From: Geotalea sp. SG265
Lineage (GTDB): Bacteria; Desulfobacterota; Desulfuromonadia; Geobacterales; Geobacteraceae
Direction: 5' to 3'
DNA length: 64,000 bases
NCBI RefSeq assembly: GCF_022808985.1
Contig: NZ_JAKZFT010000003.1
Span: forward strand, 248,001 to 312,000
Shown here: one piece after another, positions 16,958 to 24,194 of the stretch
Layout: the number at the start of each line of letters is the position of its first letter
How positions within the stretch are numbered: position 1 is the first letter of the stretch
Notes under the pieces: model-generated
What the model saw: only the letters and a program-made list of their open reading frames with translations
Database searches by the model: none
What the model was told of the DNA's origin: nothing
Position numbers and translations under genes: made by a program

Positions 16958-17215
16958 TTATTGGCCAGGTGATGGGCTCGGCTCAGTAGTAGTTTCAGTC
17001 GTTGTTTTTTTCTTCTTGGTTGTCTTGCGGTGCTTCCTGGTTTTTTTATGCTTTTTGGCCGGCTTCTTCTCCGTTTGAGTAGACTGTCCCCCGTCAGTGG
17101 CTGAAGGCTGGGTCGTAGTCGTTGTGGTCGTGCTTTCCGGATCGGCTGCAAAGAGAAGACCGGCGAAGGATACTGCAGCAACAGCAGCTACAAGAGAAGA
17201 CAAGACTTTTTTCAT
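16958..17215 (-). CDS. Small secreted Thr/Lys-rich protein
   Basis: An 85-aa protein: a clear signal peptide (about residues 1-23, ending FAADP), then a seven-threonine run, a lysine/histidine-rich basic centre (KKHKKTRKHRKTTKKKKTT) and an acidic/Pro tail. It resembles no enzyme and has histone H1-like composition. The strong GGGAGG site before the ATG at 17215 and the signal peptide support a real gene. It may bind polyanions such as DNA or polysaccharide outside the cell, or condense metal ions. These roles are inference. Confidence 0.7.
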   Translation of the reverse strand: MKKVLSSLVAAVAAVSFAGLLFAADPESTTTTTTTQPSATDGGQSTQTEKKPAKKHKKTRKHRKTTKKKKTTTETTTEPSPSPGQ

Positions 17216-17284
17216 TTTTGACCTCCCGATGATTTTATTAAGTTTATTTTAACACAAATCATCGGGAAGTCGTCGGCAAGCTCT

Positions 17285-18424
17285 TTATTCCAGGGTGAAA
17301 TAAAAGGTAGCACCGGTCCCAATGTTCCCTTCCGCCCAGATACGACCTCCATGACCGTTTATGATCCTCTTCACGGTGGCAAGACCGATGCCGAACCCCT
17401 GATAGGACTTGGCATTGGGCAGGCGCTGGAATGGGGTAAATATCTTCTCGCTCTGGGCCATGTCGAAACCGACCCCGTTGTCGCATACGAAGTAGGCCGG
17501 CGTGTCGTTACTTTCGGTAACACCGAAAATGATCAGGGCATCATCCTTCTGGACACTGTATTTCCAAGCATTGCCGAGCAGATTTTCCAGTGCCACCCTG
17601 AGCAGGTCAGGATCCCCGTTGACGACTACCCCCTCGGCAATGTGGAAATTCACCTTGCGCCCCGGTTCCGTAAGCTTCAGCTCAAGGGCAACAGCCGTCG
17701 CCAGGTCGCTCAAGGAGACCCGCTCCCTTTTTACCTCCTTTTTTGCCAGCATCGACAGTTCCAGCATGGTGTCGATCAGTTTGTTCATCCGCTCTGCGCC
17801 CGCGCTGATCTCCTGAAGATAATCCTTGCACGGCCGGTAGTTCATTTCACTGCACTGTTCCAGGACCACTTCCGTATAACCCATGATTCTGGTCAATGGC
17901 TTGCGCAGGTCATGGGAGACGGTATAGCTGAAAGCTTCCAATTCACGGTTGAGCGCCTCCAGCTCGGCAGCATGGGCCGCCAGATTCTCGTGGAGCAGAT
18001 CTATCTCCGCAGAAGAGTTCATGCGCCTGGAAATATCCTCCTGGACGGTCACCCAGTACTGTTTGCCGGCGGCACGGGCAGCCGAGATGCGTGCAAAGGT
18101 CACGAATTGAGAGCCATCCTTGCGGCGATTGGAGAACTCACCGCTGCATTCCCCCACTGACCGCAGTTTTCCCATAATCTCACTGAAGATTCTCCCCTTT
18201 TCCTCGTCGGAGCAATCGTTGAGAACGGTAATGTGTTCCCCCTTCAATTCACCGGGATTGTATCCGAACATTTTATCGAAAGCGGGATTGGACAGGACGA
18301 TGAAGCCGTTTTCATCACAGACGCTCACCCCCTCCCCCATCTTTTCCAGCACCAGGGATTGCAACGTGAGCATGGTTATGGCCTGCTCGTCAGCGGCTAT
18401 GGCATTGGGATCTGATTGCACCAT
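17285..18424 (-). CDS. PAS-domain sensor histidine kinase
   Basis: About 379 aa. One PAS domain (about residues 15-130) is followed by a short coiled coil, a HisKA dimerisation domain with the phospho-acceptor in SHDLRKPLTRIMGY (about residue 172), and a HATPase_c domain with N (ENLLGNAWKY), G1 (DNGVGFD) and G2 (GFGIGLATVKRI) boxes. No membrane helices, so the signal is cytoplasmic. No response regulator is adjacent. The start is taken at the ATG at 18424; the frame is open upstream to a TTG at 18481. Confidence 0.9.
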   Translation of the reverse strand: MVQSDPNAIAADEQAITMLTLQSLVLEKMGEGVSVCDENGFIVLSNPAFDKMFGYNPGELKGEHITVLNDCSDEEKGRIFSEIMGKLRSVGECSGEFSNRRKDGSQFVTFARISAARAAGKQYWVTVQEDISRRMNSSAEIDLLHENLAAHAAELEALNRELEAFSYTVSHDLRKPLTRIMGYTEVVLEQCSEMNYRPCKDYLQEISAGAERMNKLIDTMLELSMLAKKEVKRERVSLSDLATAVALELKLTEPGRKVNFHIAEGVVVNGDPDLLRVALENLLGNAWKYSVQKDDALIIFGVTESNDTPAYFVCDNGVGFDMAQSEKIFTPFQRLPNAKSYQGFGIGLATVKRIINGHGGRIWAEGNIGTGATFYFTLE

Positions 18425-18615
18425 GTGACCCTTTTGAGTTGTCGGAAGTATGAATGCCTTGGTGTTCTGACGGCACGACAACGTAACAAATTGATATCAT
18501 AAACCATTTCGCCGCCATATGGCTGTACGGCCATGGTAAAAGCGGTATTATGCAAAAAAAAGACCACTAGCAACGGGTACGTGCGGATGGGATGCCTGCA
18601 GGAGTTTCTCTTTCC

Positions 18616-19701
18616 TCAATGGATATGGCGATGGTGGATGTCCGGCCAGTGTGTGTGGGCATGGATCAGCGGCTGATGCACATGGAAGTGGTTATGCTTA
18701 CCTGCTGTTCTCTTTTCCTCATGCTCGTGCCGGTGATGCTCGTCATGGTCGTGGGGATGGGTGTGAGCAATCATTTCATGGCTATGAAGGTGGCCATGCC
18801 TCTCGCCGAAAAGGAACACCATGCCGGACAGCATAAAGAGCGCCGCAATCCAGTAGGTACCGGAAGGGCGCTCTCCAAGAACGACGACTGCAAGGACGGT
18901 ACCGATGAAAGGTCCCGACGCAAACCAGGTGCTGGTTCTTGCGGCGCCGATCTCCCGCAGCGCCTGAACGAAAAGGACCAAGCTGGCACCGTAACTGAGC
19001 GCCCCCACGGTGAGCGTTCCCGCAATTTGAAAGGCTGAGACCGGGCCGGTGGCAAGGAAAAAGGAGAGGGCTATGTTGAAGATTCCGGCACTCCATCCCT
19101 TGATGCAGGCCAGCAGTGAAGCGGGAATCTCCTCCAGCTCGCGGGTCAGGTTATTGTCCACTCCCCAGAGAAAGCAGGCTGCGAGAACGGCAAGCCCGGG
19201 AATGGAGAAGCCTATGTCTCTGCTGCCAGAGAGGATCACTAGAACAGAAGCCCCAACGATGAAAACCTTGCCGAGCCAGACCCGGCCGCCGATCTGTTCA
19301 TGGAAGATCAGCCAGGCCAGCAACGTCGTCGCCACCGTCTCGAAATTGAGCAGCAGAGAGACCTCACTTGCCAAACCGTAACGGATGCCATAGGCGAGAA
19401 AGAGCGGCGCCGCCACCCCGCCTGCAAGGATCGCCCCGGCAAAGAACAGCTGCCGGCGCAGGGACAGCGCCCCCATGATCCGGCGGACCTCAACCCCTTG
19501 CCGCACGACCACCCCGGTCAGGCCCAGTCCCGACCCCAGATAGAGCAGCCCTGCCAGGAGCGCCGACGGCATCTGGCCGACCATCGCCTTGCAGGCAACG
19601 GGGGACATGCCGAAAAGAATTGCCGAGATAATCGCCAGGAGTGGACCGTGTCGGTGCATATGGATTTTCTGAGTAGTGGTTCTGTGTCTGGCCTTTGTCA
19701 T
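18616..19701 (-). CDS. DMT/EamA-family transporter with histidine-rich C-terminal tail
   Basis: A 361-aa protein with ten predicted transmembrane helices (two EamA repeats, about residues 18-155 and 165-300). The last 60 residues are highly histidine-rich (for example HTHPHDHDEHHRHEHEE) with over 20 His in total. EamA proteins export metabolites such as amino acids or nucleosides; the tail resembles that of metal carriers such as ZIP and cation-diffusion facilitators and could bind Zn, Ni or Co. Start at 19701, where ATGA overlaps the LysR stop, so the two are coupled. Substrate unknown, metal handling inferred. Confidence 0.85.
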   Translation of the reverse strand: MTKARHRTTTQKIHMHRHGPLLAIISAILFGMSPVACKAMVGQMPSALLAGLLYLGSGLGLTGVVVRQGVEVRRIMGALSLRRQLFFAGAILAGGVAAPLFLAYGIRYGLASEVSLLLNFETVATTLLAWLIFHEQIGGRVWLGKVFIVGASVLVILSGSRDIGFSIPGLAVLAACFLWGVDNNLTRELEEIPASLLACIKGWSAGIFNIALSFFLATGPVSAFQIAGTLTVGALSYGASLVLFVQALREIGAARTSTWFASGPFIGTVLAVVVLGERPSGTYWIAALFMLSGMVFLFGERHGHLHSHEMIAHTHPHDHDEHHRHEHEEKRTAGKHNHFHVHQPLIHAHTHWPDIHHRHIH

Positions 19702-20582
19702 TTGCTGTCACCAAGCAGGGTCAGGAAGGCCCTCGATAAAGCCGTTAGCTGTTGGGTATCCCTGGTCAGAATCAAAAGCGATCTCTGGAGATCCAGCTGG
19801 CTTGCGACCTCGATGAGCCAGCCATGAGCTATTTCTCTCTCAACGGCCATCCGTGAGAGACACCCCACGCCAAGCCCAGCCTCAACCGCCTTCTTTATCG
19901 CCTCCGTATGGCCAAGTTCGAGAGAGACAGCAAACGTTACTCCTTGCCTGGCCATGGCTGCCTCAAAAATTTCTCTTGTCCCGGAACCACGTTCCCGCAT
20001 GATCCAAGAGGCGTTGTGAAGATCATCCAGTGATGCGACTCTTTCGTCTGCCCAGGGATGATCCTTCCCGACAATGACGACGAGTTCGTCACCCCTCCAG
20101 GGGGTGGCAGTAAGGGAGCCGTAGTGGGCAAGACCTTCCACCAGGCCGAAATCGAGGTCACCTTTTGCCACAGCACTCTCGACCTGTTGCGCGTTCGCCA
20201 CGTGAAGCAGTGCTTTCGCCTTCGGGTAACGGCGACAAAATTCACCTACAATGGCCGGGAGGATGTAATTGCCAATGGTGGTGCTCGCTCCGACGTCGAG
20301 GGTGCCAATCGGTTGACCAGCCGATTCGGCAAGAAACTGTTCCATCATATGTAATTCCGTAAGCACCTTGCGAGCCTGTGGAAGGATCTGCCTGCCTCTG
20401 TCGTTCAGAATCAACCTCTTCCCGACCCGCTCGAAAAGCGGGCTTCCTGCCTGTCGCTCCATCTCAGCAATGGCCATGCTTACAGCCGACTGTCCCACCA
20501 GCAACTGTTCGCTGGCTTGAGTCACGTGCTGGGATGTCGCAACCTTCTCGAAAATTTCCAACTGCCTGAGAGTAATTGTCAT
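19698..20582 (-). CDS. LysR-family transcriptional regulator (YeiE-like)
   Basis: A 294-aa LTTR: N-terminal winged HTH (MTITLRQLEIFEKVATSQHV, with SQSAVS-like recognition helix VGQSAVSMAIAEMERQ) and a two-lobed effector domain (about residues 90-290). It is divergent from a YeiH-type transporter gene. That arrangement is typical of YeiE/YeiH pairs, where the LTTR activates the transporter. Its 3' end overlaps the DMT gene by 4 bp (ATGA), so it may control both directions. The 100-bp gap upstream is very AT-rich and holds the likely binding site. Confidence 0.92.
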   Translation of the reverse strand: MTITLRQLEIFEKVATSQHVTQASEQLLVGQSAVSMAIAEMERQAGSPLFERVGKRLILNDRGRQILPQARKVLTELHMMEQFLAESAGQPIGTLDVGASTTIGNYILPAIVGEFCRRYPKAKALLHVANAQQVESAVAKGDLDFGLVEGLAHYGSLTATPWRGDELVVIVGKDHPWADERVASLDDLHNASWIMRERGSGTREIFEAAMARQGVTFAVSLELGHTEAIKKAVEAGLGVGCLSRMAVEREIAHGWLIEVASQLDLQRSLLILTRDTQQLTALSRAFLTLLGDSK

Positions 20583-20682
20583 GGATCAATCAGTTTTATT
20601 GATAATTTTTATCTATATTTTTCATTTTTATTTATATACAAATTTCCCTATACTGCAACAAAAATATACATCAGGGGGAAAT
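20583..20682. promoter_or_regulatory. Divergent LysR/YeiH control region
   Basis: A 100-bp very AT-rich spacer between the two divergent starts. GATAATTTTTATC at 20601-20613 is a small inverted repeat (GATAA-TTT-TTATC) of the T-N11-A class preferred by LysR proteins. It is a candidate operator for autoregulation and activation of the YeiH-type gene. No clean -35/-10 pair is visible. Confidence 0.4.
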
Positions 20683-21615
20683 GTGTTAAACAGGTATGGT
20701 TCAAAGCTTCTCTTTTCAGCAGGTATCGTTATTTGCGCACTCCCTTGGACTGGCACCGCAACAGCGCTGATCAGAGGGATATGTCTCAGCCTCATTGCTG
20801 GGAATCCATGGCCGAGGAAGAGCACTCTTATCAGCAAGTGGCTCCTTCAAATCTCAGTCGTCGGACTCGGTTTCGGCGTGAGCATCGGCGACGTGATCCA
20901 GACCGGCAAGAGCTCCCTCCTCTATACCGTAGTCGGCATTAGCTGCACGCTCGCCTTGGGGTATGGGCTCGGCAGGCTCTTTCGGACTGGCAGGAATACG
21001 TCCATGCTGATCTCCTTCGGAACCGCCATTTGCGGTGGAAGCGCCATTGCCGCCATGGCCCCGGTCCTTAAGGCCGACGACGACGAAACCGCCATCGCCT
21101 TGGCCACCGTCTTCACACTCAATTCTGCCGCACTGATCCTCTTCCCGCTGATCGGGCACGTGCTGCACCTTGACCAGAACATATTCGGGGCCTGGGCTGG
21201 CCTGGCGATTCACGACACGAGCAGCGTAGTGGGCGCAGCTTCCGCTTATGGCACTCAGGCACTTGCCACGGCTACCACCGTGAAACTAACCAGGGCCATC
21301 TGGATCACCCCCGTTGTCATTGGAACCGCAATGCTCAGAAAATCTAAGCAGAGGACGACGGTCCCGCTCTTCATTGTGGGATTCATCCTGGCGGCAACGG
21401 TACGAAGCCTTCTCCCGCAATATGCGATCCTGTGGAACGGGGTTACGGCAGTTGCAAAGCAGTGCCTGGTCGTAACGCTGTTTCTTGTCGGCGGAGGCCT
21501 GACCAGAGAAGTCCTGCGCAAAGTGGGAGTAAATCCTCTCCTGCAGGGGATAACTCTCTGGATTGCCGTAAGCGCACTTACCCTTGCTGCCCTCACCTAC
21601 ATCGGCCTTGCATGA
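20683..21615 (+). CDS. YeiH family putative sulfate/sulfite exporter
   Basis: About 310 aa, with around nine to ten transmembrane helices and the YeiH/TIGR00698 patterns: ISVVGLGFGVS near the start, FGTAICGGSAIAAMAPVL, GLAIHDTSSVVGAA and the C-terminal VTLFLVGGGLTRE. Family members are annotated as putative sulfate/sulfite exporters. I start at the GTG at 20683, with CAGGGGGAA just upstream. The frame is open further back, but that part is AT-rich promoter DNA. Controlled probably by the divergent LysR protein. Confidence 0.87.
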   Translation: MLNRYGSKLLFSAGIVICALPWTGTATALIRGICLSLIAGNPWPRKSTLISKWLLQISVVGLGFGVSIGDVIQTGKSSLLYTVVGISCTLALGYGLGRLFRTGRNTSMLISFGTAICGGSAIAAMAPVLKADDDETAIALATVFTLNSAALILFPLIGHVLHLDQNIFGAWAGLAIHDTSSVVGAASAYGTQALATATTVKLTRAIWITPVVIGTAMLRKSKQRTTVPLFIVGFILAATVRSLLPQYAILWNGVTAVAKQCLVVTLFLVGGGLTREVLRKVGVNPLLQGITLWIAVSALTLAALTYIGLA

Positions 21616-21652
21616 AATTCAGTAGCGGATGCGCCTCTTATAACAGCTCGTC

Positions 21653-22039
21653 CTACCTTTTCATCATAAGTGCAAAGGCACTGGCATTGATCAAACCGAA
21701 CAGCGAAAAGATGAGCAACAGCCCAAACTCGAGAGGGGGACCAGCTGACAAGTTAAACAAAGTGGCTATGCCACAAGCCATAACAATTGAAGACATCTGG
21801 TAAAAGACTGTAGAATCCTTTTTACACCAAATCAATATAGGATAGGCAACAACTATGCTAGGCACGGTAAAAGCATAAGACATTGGCAACAGTAAAGTTA
21901 TGGAACCCAGTGCGTCATCCAATGATCTGTCACCAGTAGCTACTAGGTAATAAACATCAAAAATGAGTGAAACTATAGCTGTAACAACTGGGGAAGCAAG
22001 TGGAGCAACAATGATTGCTTTTAGTAGCTTCTTTTCCAT
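21653..22039 (-). CDS. Small hypothetical membrane protein
   Basis: A 128-aa protein with about four hydrophobic helices (about residues 8-30, 44-68, 78-98, 103-125). I do not recognise a family. It begins an accessory patch of three minus-strand orphan genes that are more AT-rich than their neighbours. Base composition and the absence of familiar families suggest horizontal acquisition. Supported mainly by coherent hydrophobic architecture. Confidence 0.65.
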   Translation of the reverse strand: MEKKLLKAIIVAPLASPVVTAIVSLIFDVYYLVATGDRSLDDALGSITLLLPMSYAFTVPSIVVAYPILIWCKKDSTVFYQMSSIVMACGIATLFNLSAGPPLEFGLLLIFSLFGLINASAFALMMKR

Positions 22040-22173
22040 TCATATCTCTGGAAATTCGTGCTGGCCGTGCGTCAATTTGTCGCCCGCTGGTCGCACTCCG
22101 GCAAAAGTTCTCGTGCATACGCATCGTTTTGTTGTAATTACTGCAGGTCTTTACTAGATAACAGTTCGGCCGT

Positions 22174-22800
22174 TTACCGACGCCGCGGAGCCGTAGGCTT
22201 TGGAGCGCCATGTAGAGCGGCTTGTTCGGTGCCGCAAGAACTCAATTCTTCTTCTATCACGCCAATTGCACGTTGTTTTATGGCCTCCAGGCCGGTCATT
22301 TGGACTGTTTGCAGTGCTTCCTTCCTCAGACGCCACTCTTCGCAAATCCCTTCCATTTCATCTGTACCGCTGACCTCAAGGACCACCTGCTCTATGCCAG
22401 GTGCATTTGCACTCTTCATTTCCGAAAGAAATAATTCCGGTGCTATCCTAACGAGCTTTCCGAGTATAATATCCAAATCCTCTGCGAATGCTCCATCCGC
22501 AATATTCAGCAACAGAAAGACCATCTCTACCGACATTTGGTCTCGCTTTAATACCTGCTGCTCCAGAACCGCCATTGGTTTATCTGCATAAATTTTCTTA
22601 TTCGCTTCAGATTCTTCTCGGGAGCCCGAAAATGAAACTTGCTCCTTGGGAAGTACTGCTATAGCCCTCTTTGTATTGCCAGGTGAGGGGTCGTTTGCAT
22701 AAGCTTCCACTCGCCATGCGATCTCGGTCCAGTTCGGTTCTCTTTTCTCTGAACATGCGCTACATGCAACTAAAACACAAAAAGTGATGATCTTTTTCAT
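22174..22800 (-). CDS. Hypothetical lipoprotein
   Basis: A 208-aa protein with a short lipoprotein signal (MKKIITFCVLVACSAC, Cys near residue 16), then a helical, Glu-rich mature region without recognisable domains (about residues 60-195). The tail ends in a Pro/Arg-rich stretch. I see no known family. It sits alone, 134 bp upstream of the small membrane protein gene. It may be a cassette-type cargo gene. Confidence 0.65.
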   Translation of the reverse strand: MKKIITFCVLVACSACSEKREPNWTEIAWRVEAYANDPSPGNTKRAIAVLPKEQVSFSGSREESEANKKIYADKPMAVLEQQVLKRDQMSVEMVFLLLNIADGAFAEDLDIILGKLVRIAPELFLSEMKSANAPGIEQVVLEVSGTDEMEGICEEWRLRKEALQTVQMTGLEAIKQRAIGVIEEELSSCGTEQAALHGAPKPTAPRRR

Positions 22801-23133
22801 TTAGGACACCCGGATGCGCGGACAAGTGCAAATAAGGGACTTGACGATGTATCTGTAATTGATACATTGAGGACAACGAAGTTCGTATTGTGGAGATTTT
22901 TTATGTTGGCACACACGAAAAAGCACCCTACTGAAAGCATTCGTATTATAGGTTCACCTGAAGTTAAAGTTGGGTTTGCATATGGGCCTCCTATGCACAT
23001 TATGCGCATAATATATCTCTTCAAAGGGGGATTGCAAAATTGTTTTAGGCCCAGGCAACGGCGTGGGGGCATACCAGTGCGTCAGCTTTGTCAATTGTGT
23101 AGGTCTGACCCCCTTTACATTTTGCTGGTTGCC
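22801..23133. other. Gene-poor AT-rich region with a complex palindrome
   Basis: No supported gene in 333 bp. On the minus strand, right after the stop of the upstream membrane gene, GGGCAAC and GTTGCCT face each other about 85 bases apart, enclosing GGGGGTCAG ... CTGAC ... CCCCC. It forms a nested palindrome of recombination-site shape. It does not match the attC boxes (RYYYAAC/GTTRRRY) exactly. The remaining bases show nothing clear. Confidence 0.35.
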
Positions 23134-23460
23134 CTATTCCTTTGGGCCATCGCTTTTTTCCAAATGCCGGATGTAAATTTCATGTTGCTTTTTAGTAACG
23201 AACACATAATGCAGGAACGCCACTGCAATCATTGCCAACGTTATACCTGTCTTTTCCCACCACTGTGTTGGCATCAACCAAAGTGGCAGAAATACAAACG
23301 GGGCACTGTACAATATGCCAAAGATCAGGTAGTCTTTTCCAATCAGCCTCTTATGGCCTTCTTTACGACCTCTCAAGTAAATCGTCAGGCCGAACAGCAT
23401 GGTTGAAATCAAGGAACCATAAAAGATCCAGTCAGCATAAAACTTCAACTCTTCCGACAT
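23134..23460 (-). CDS. Small hypothetical membrane protein
   Basis: A 108-aa protein with three predicted transmembrane segments (about residues 10-30, 42-65, 70-90) and a charged C-terminal tail. No family recognised. Its start is immediately preceded by an attC-like palindrome and a group II intron remnant. The GC content is lower than in surrounding core genes. Confidence 0.65.
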   Translation of the reverse strand: MSEELKFYADWIFYGSLISTMLFGLTIYLRGRKEGHKRLIGKDYLIFGILYSAPFVFLPLWLMPTQWWEKTGITLAMIAVAFLHYVFVTKKQHEIYIRHLEKSDGPKE

Positions 23461-23536
23461 ACCTGATCCTATTCAAGAACGGGCCACTCCAGATCGGCAT
23501 AAGTAGCCCTTTAATTTTTGTTTCAATTTCTTTCCT

Positions 23537-23589
23537 GCCCAACGTCGTGGCCGGAAAGCGGGTTCACCGCTCTACCGGCCTGGTTAGCC
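23537..23589. repeat. attC-like palindrome
   Basis: 53 bp bounded by GCCCAAC (matches RYYYAAC) and GTTAGCC (one mismatch to GTTRRRY). Inside, GGCCGG...CCGGCC and AGCGG...CCGCT form a nearly perfect hairpin, with two short unpaired stretches. This is the size and shape of a short integron attC site. No integrase gene or attI is in the window, and a simple hairpin is a possible alternative. Confidence 0.45.
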
Positions 23590-23599
23590 ACCCTTGATT

Positions 23600-24040
23600 T
23601 CTCTAACACATCAGCCCAGTATCCTTTTCCATTTGACGCATCTTCGAGCACTCAAAGCTCTCATATGCTATCATGGGGCTTCTGCTGACTTCTGCCGAAC
23701 ATGAGGGAGCTGCTTTTAAGCTCCTCTGCACCGGATTTCGCCCAGTGCGGGACAGACCTCCCCGGGTAATGCGCGTGACCTTCATCCCATATACCCGCCG
23801 CATTACACACGCACCCTCCGGATGGTTATCGGGCTTTGAAGTCACGTGCCATCTCGCCCGGATGTGAATGCCTCAGTATGTGATTTCTGTTCGTCGGACC
23901 AGGACTTTGCCTACAGCTTTCTTCAGATTCCGCCTCGCGAAAGACACCCTTGCCGTCCGGCTAACGGTTCTCACCATCAGGGTTCGTAGAGGACTTTCAA
24001 CTCCAAGTCTATAATCAACCACCACAGTTGATCATTTGAT
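23600..24040 (-). mobile_element. Truncated group II intron (5' RNA region, no reverse transcriptase)
   Basis: Read on the minus strand, this segment carries the conserved 5' part of bacterial group II introns: TTGGAGTTGAAAGTCCTCTACG near the start, GTTAGCC and GGCAAGGGTGTC, GAGGTCTGTCCCGCACTGGGCGA, GGTGCAGAGGAGC and GTCAGCAGAAGCC before where the maturase gene would begin. The reverse transcriptase ORF and domains V/VI are missing: the sequence stops about where the protein would start. It is a degraded or truncated copy, not active on its own. Boundaries are approximate. Confidence 0.72.
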
Positions 24041-24194
24041 GGGTAAAATATGGACCCTTCCCTACTTCCTGTGGATTGATGCCGGGAGGAGGTCCTAGCG
24101 TTCCACCCTTCTTTGATCGCGAAGAGAGATCATATGTTCTACATTGGAGATCGATGCATTTGATCTGGCCGCGAACACGTGCTTCCGCCAAACC

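Noticed and set aside
22867-23406. Plus-strand 179-aa open frame
   Set aside because: It lies mostly antisense to the better supported 108-aa membrane protein and has no signal peptide, ribosome site or motif of its own.
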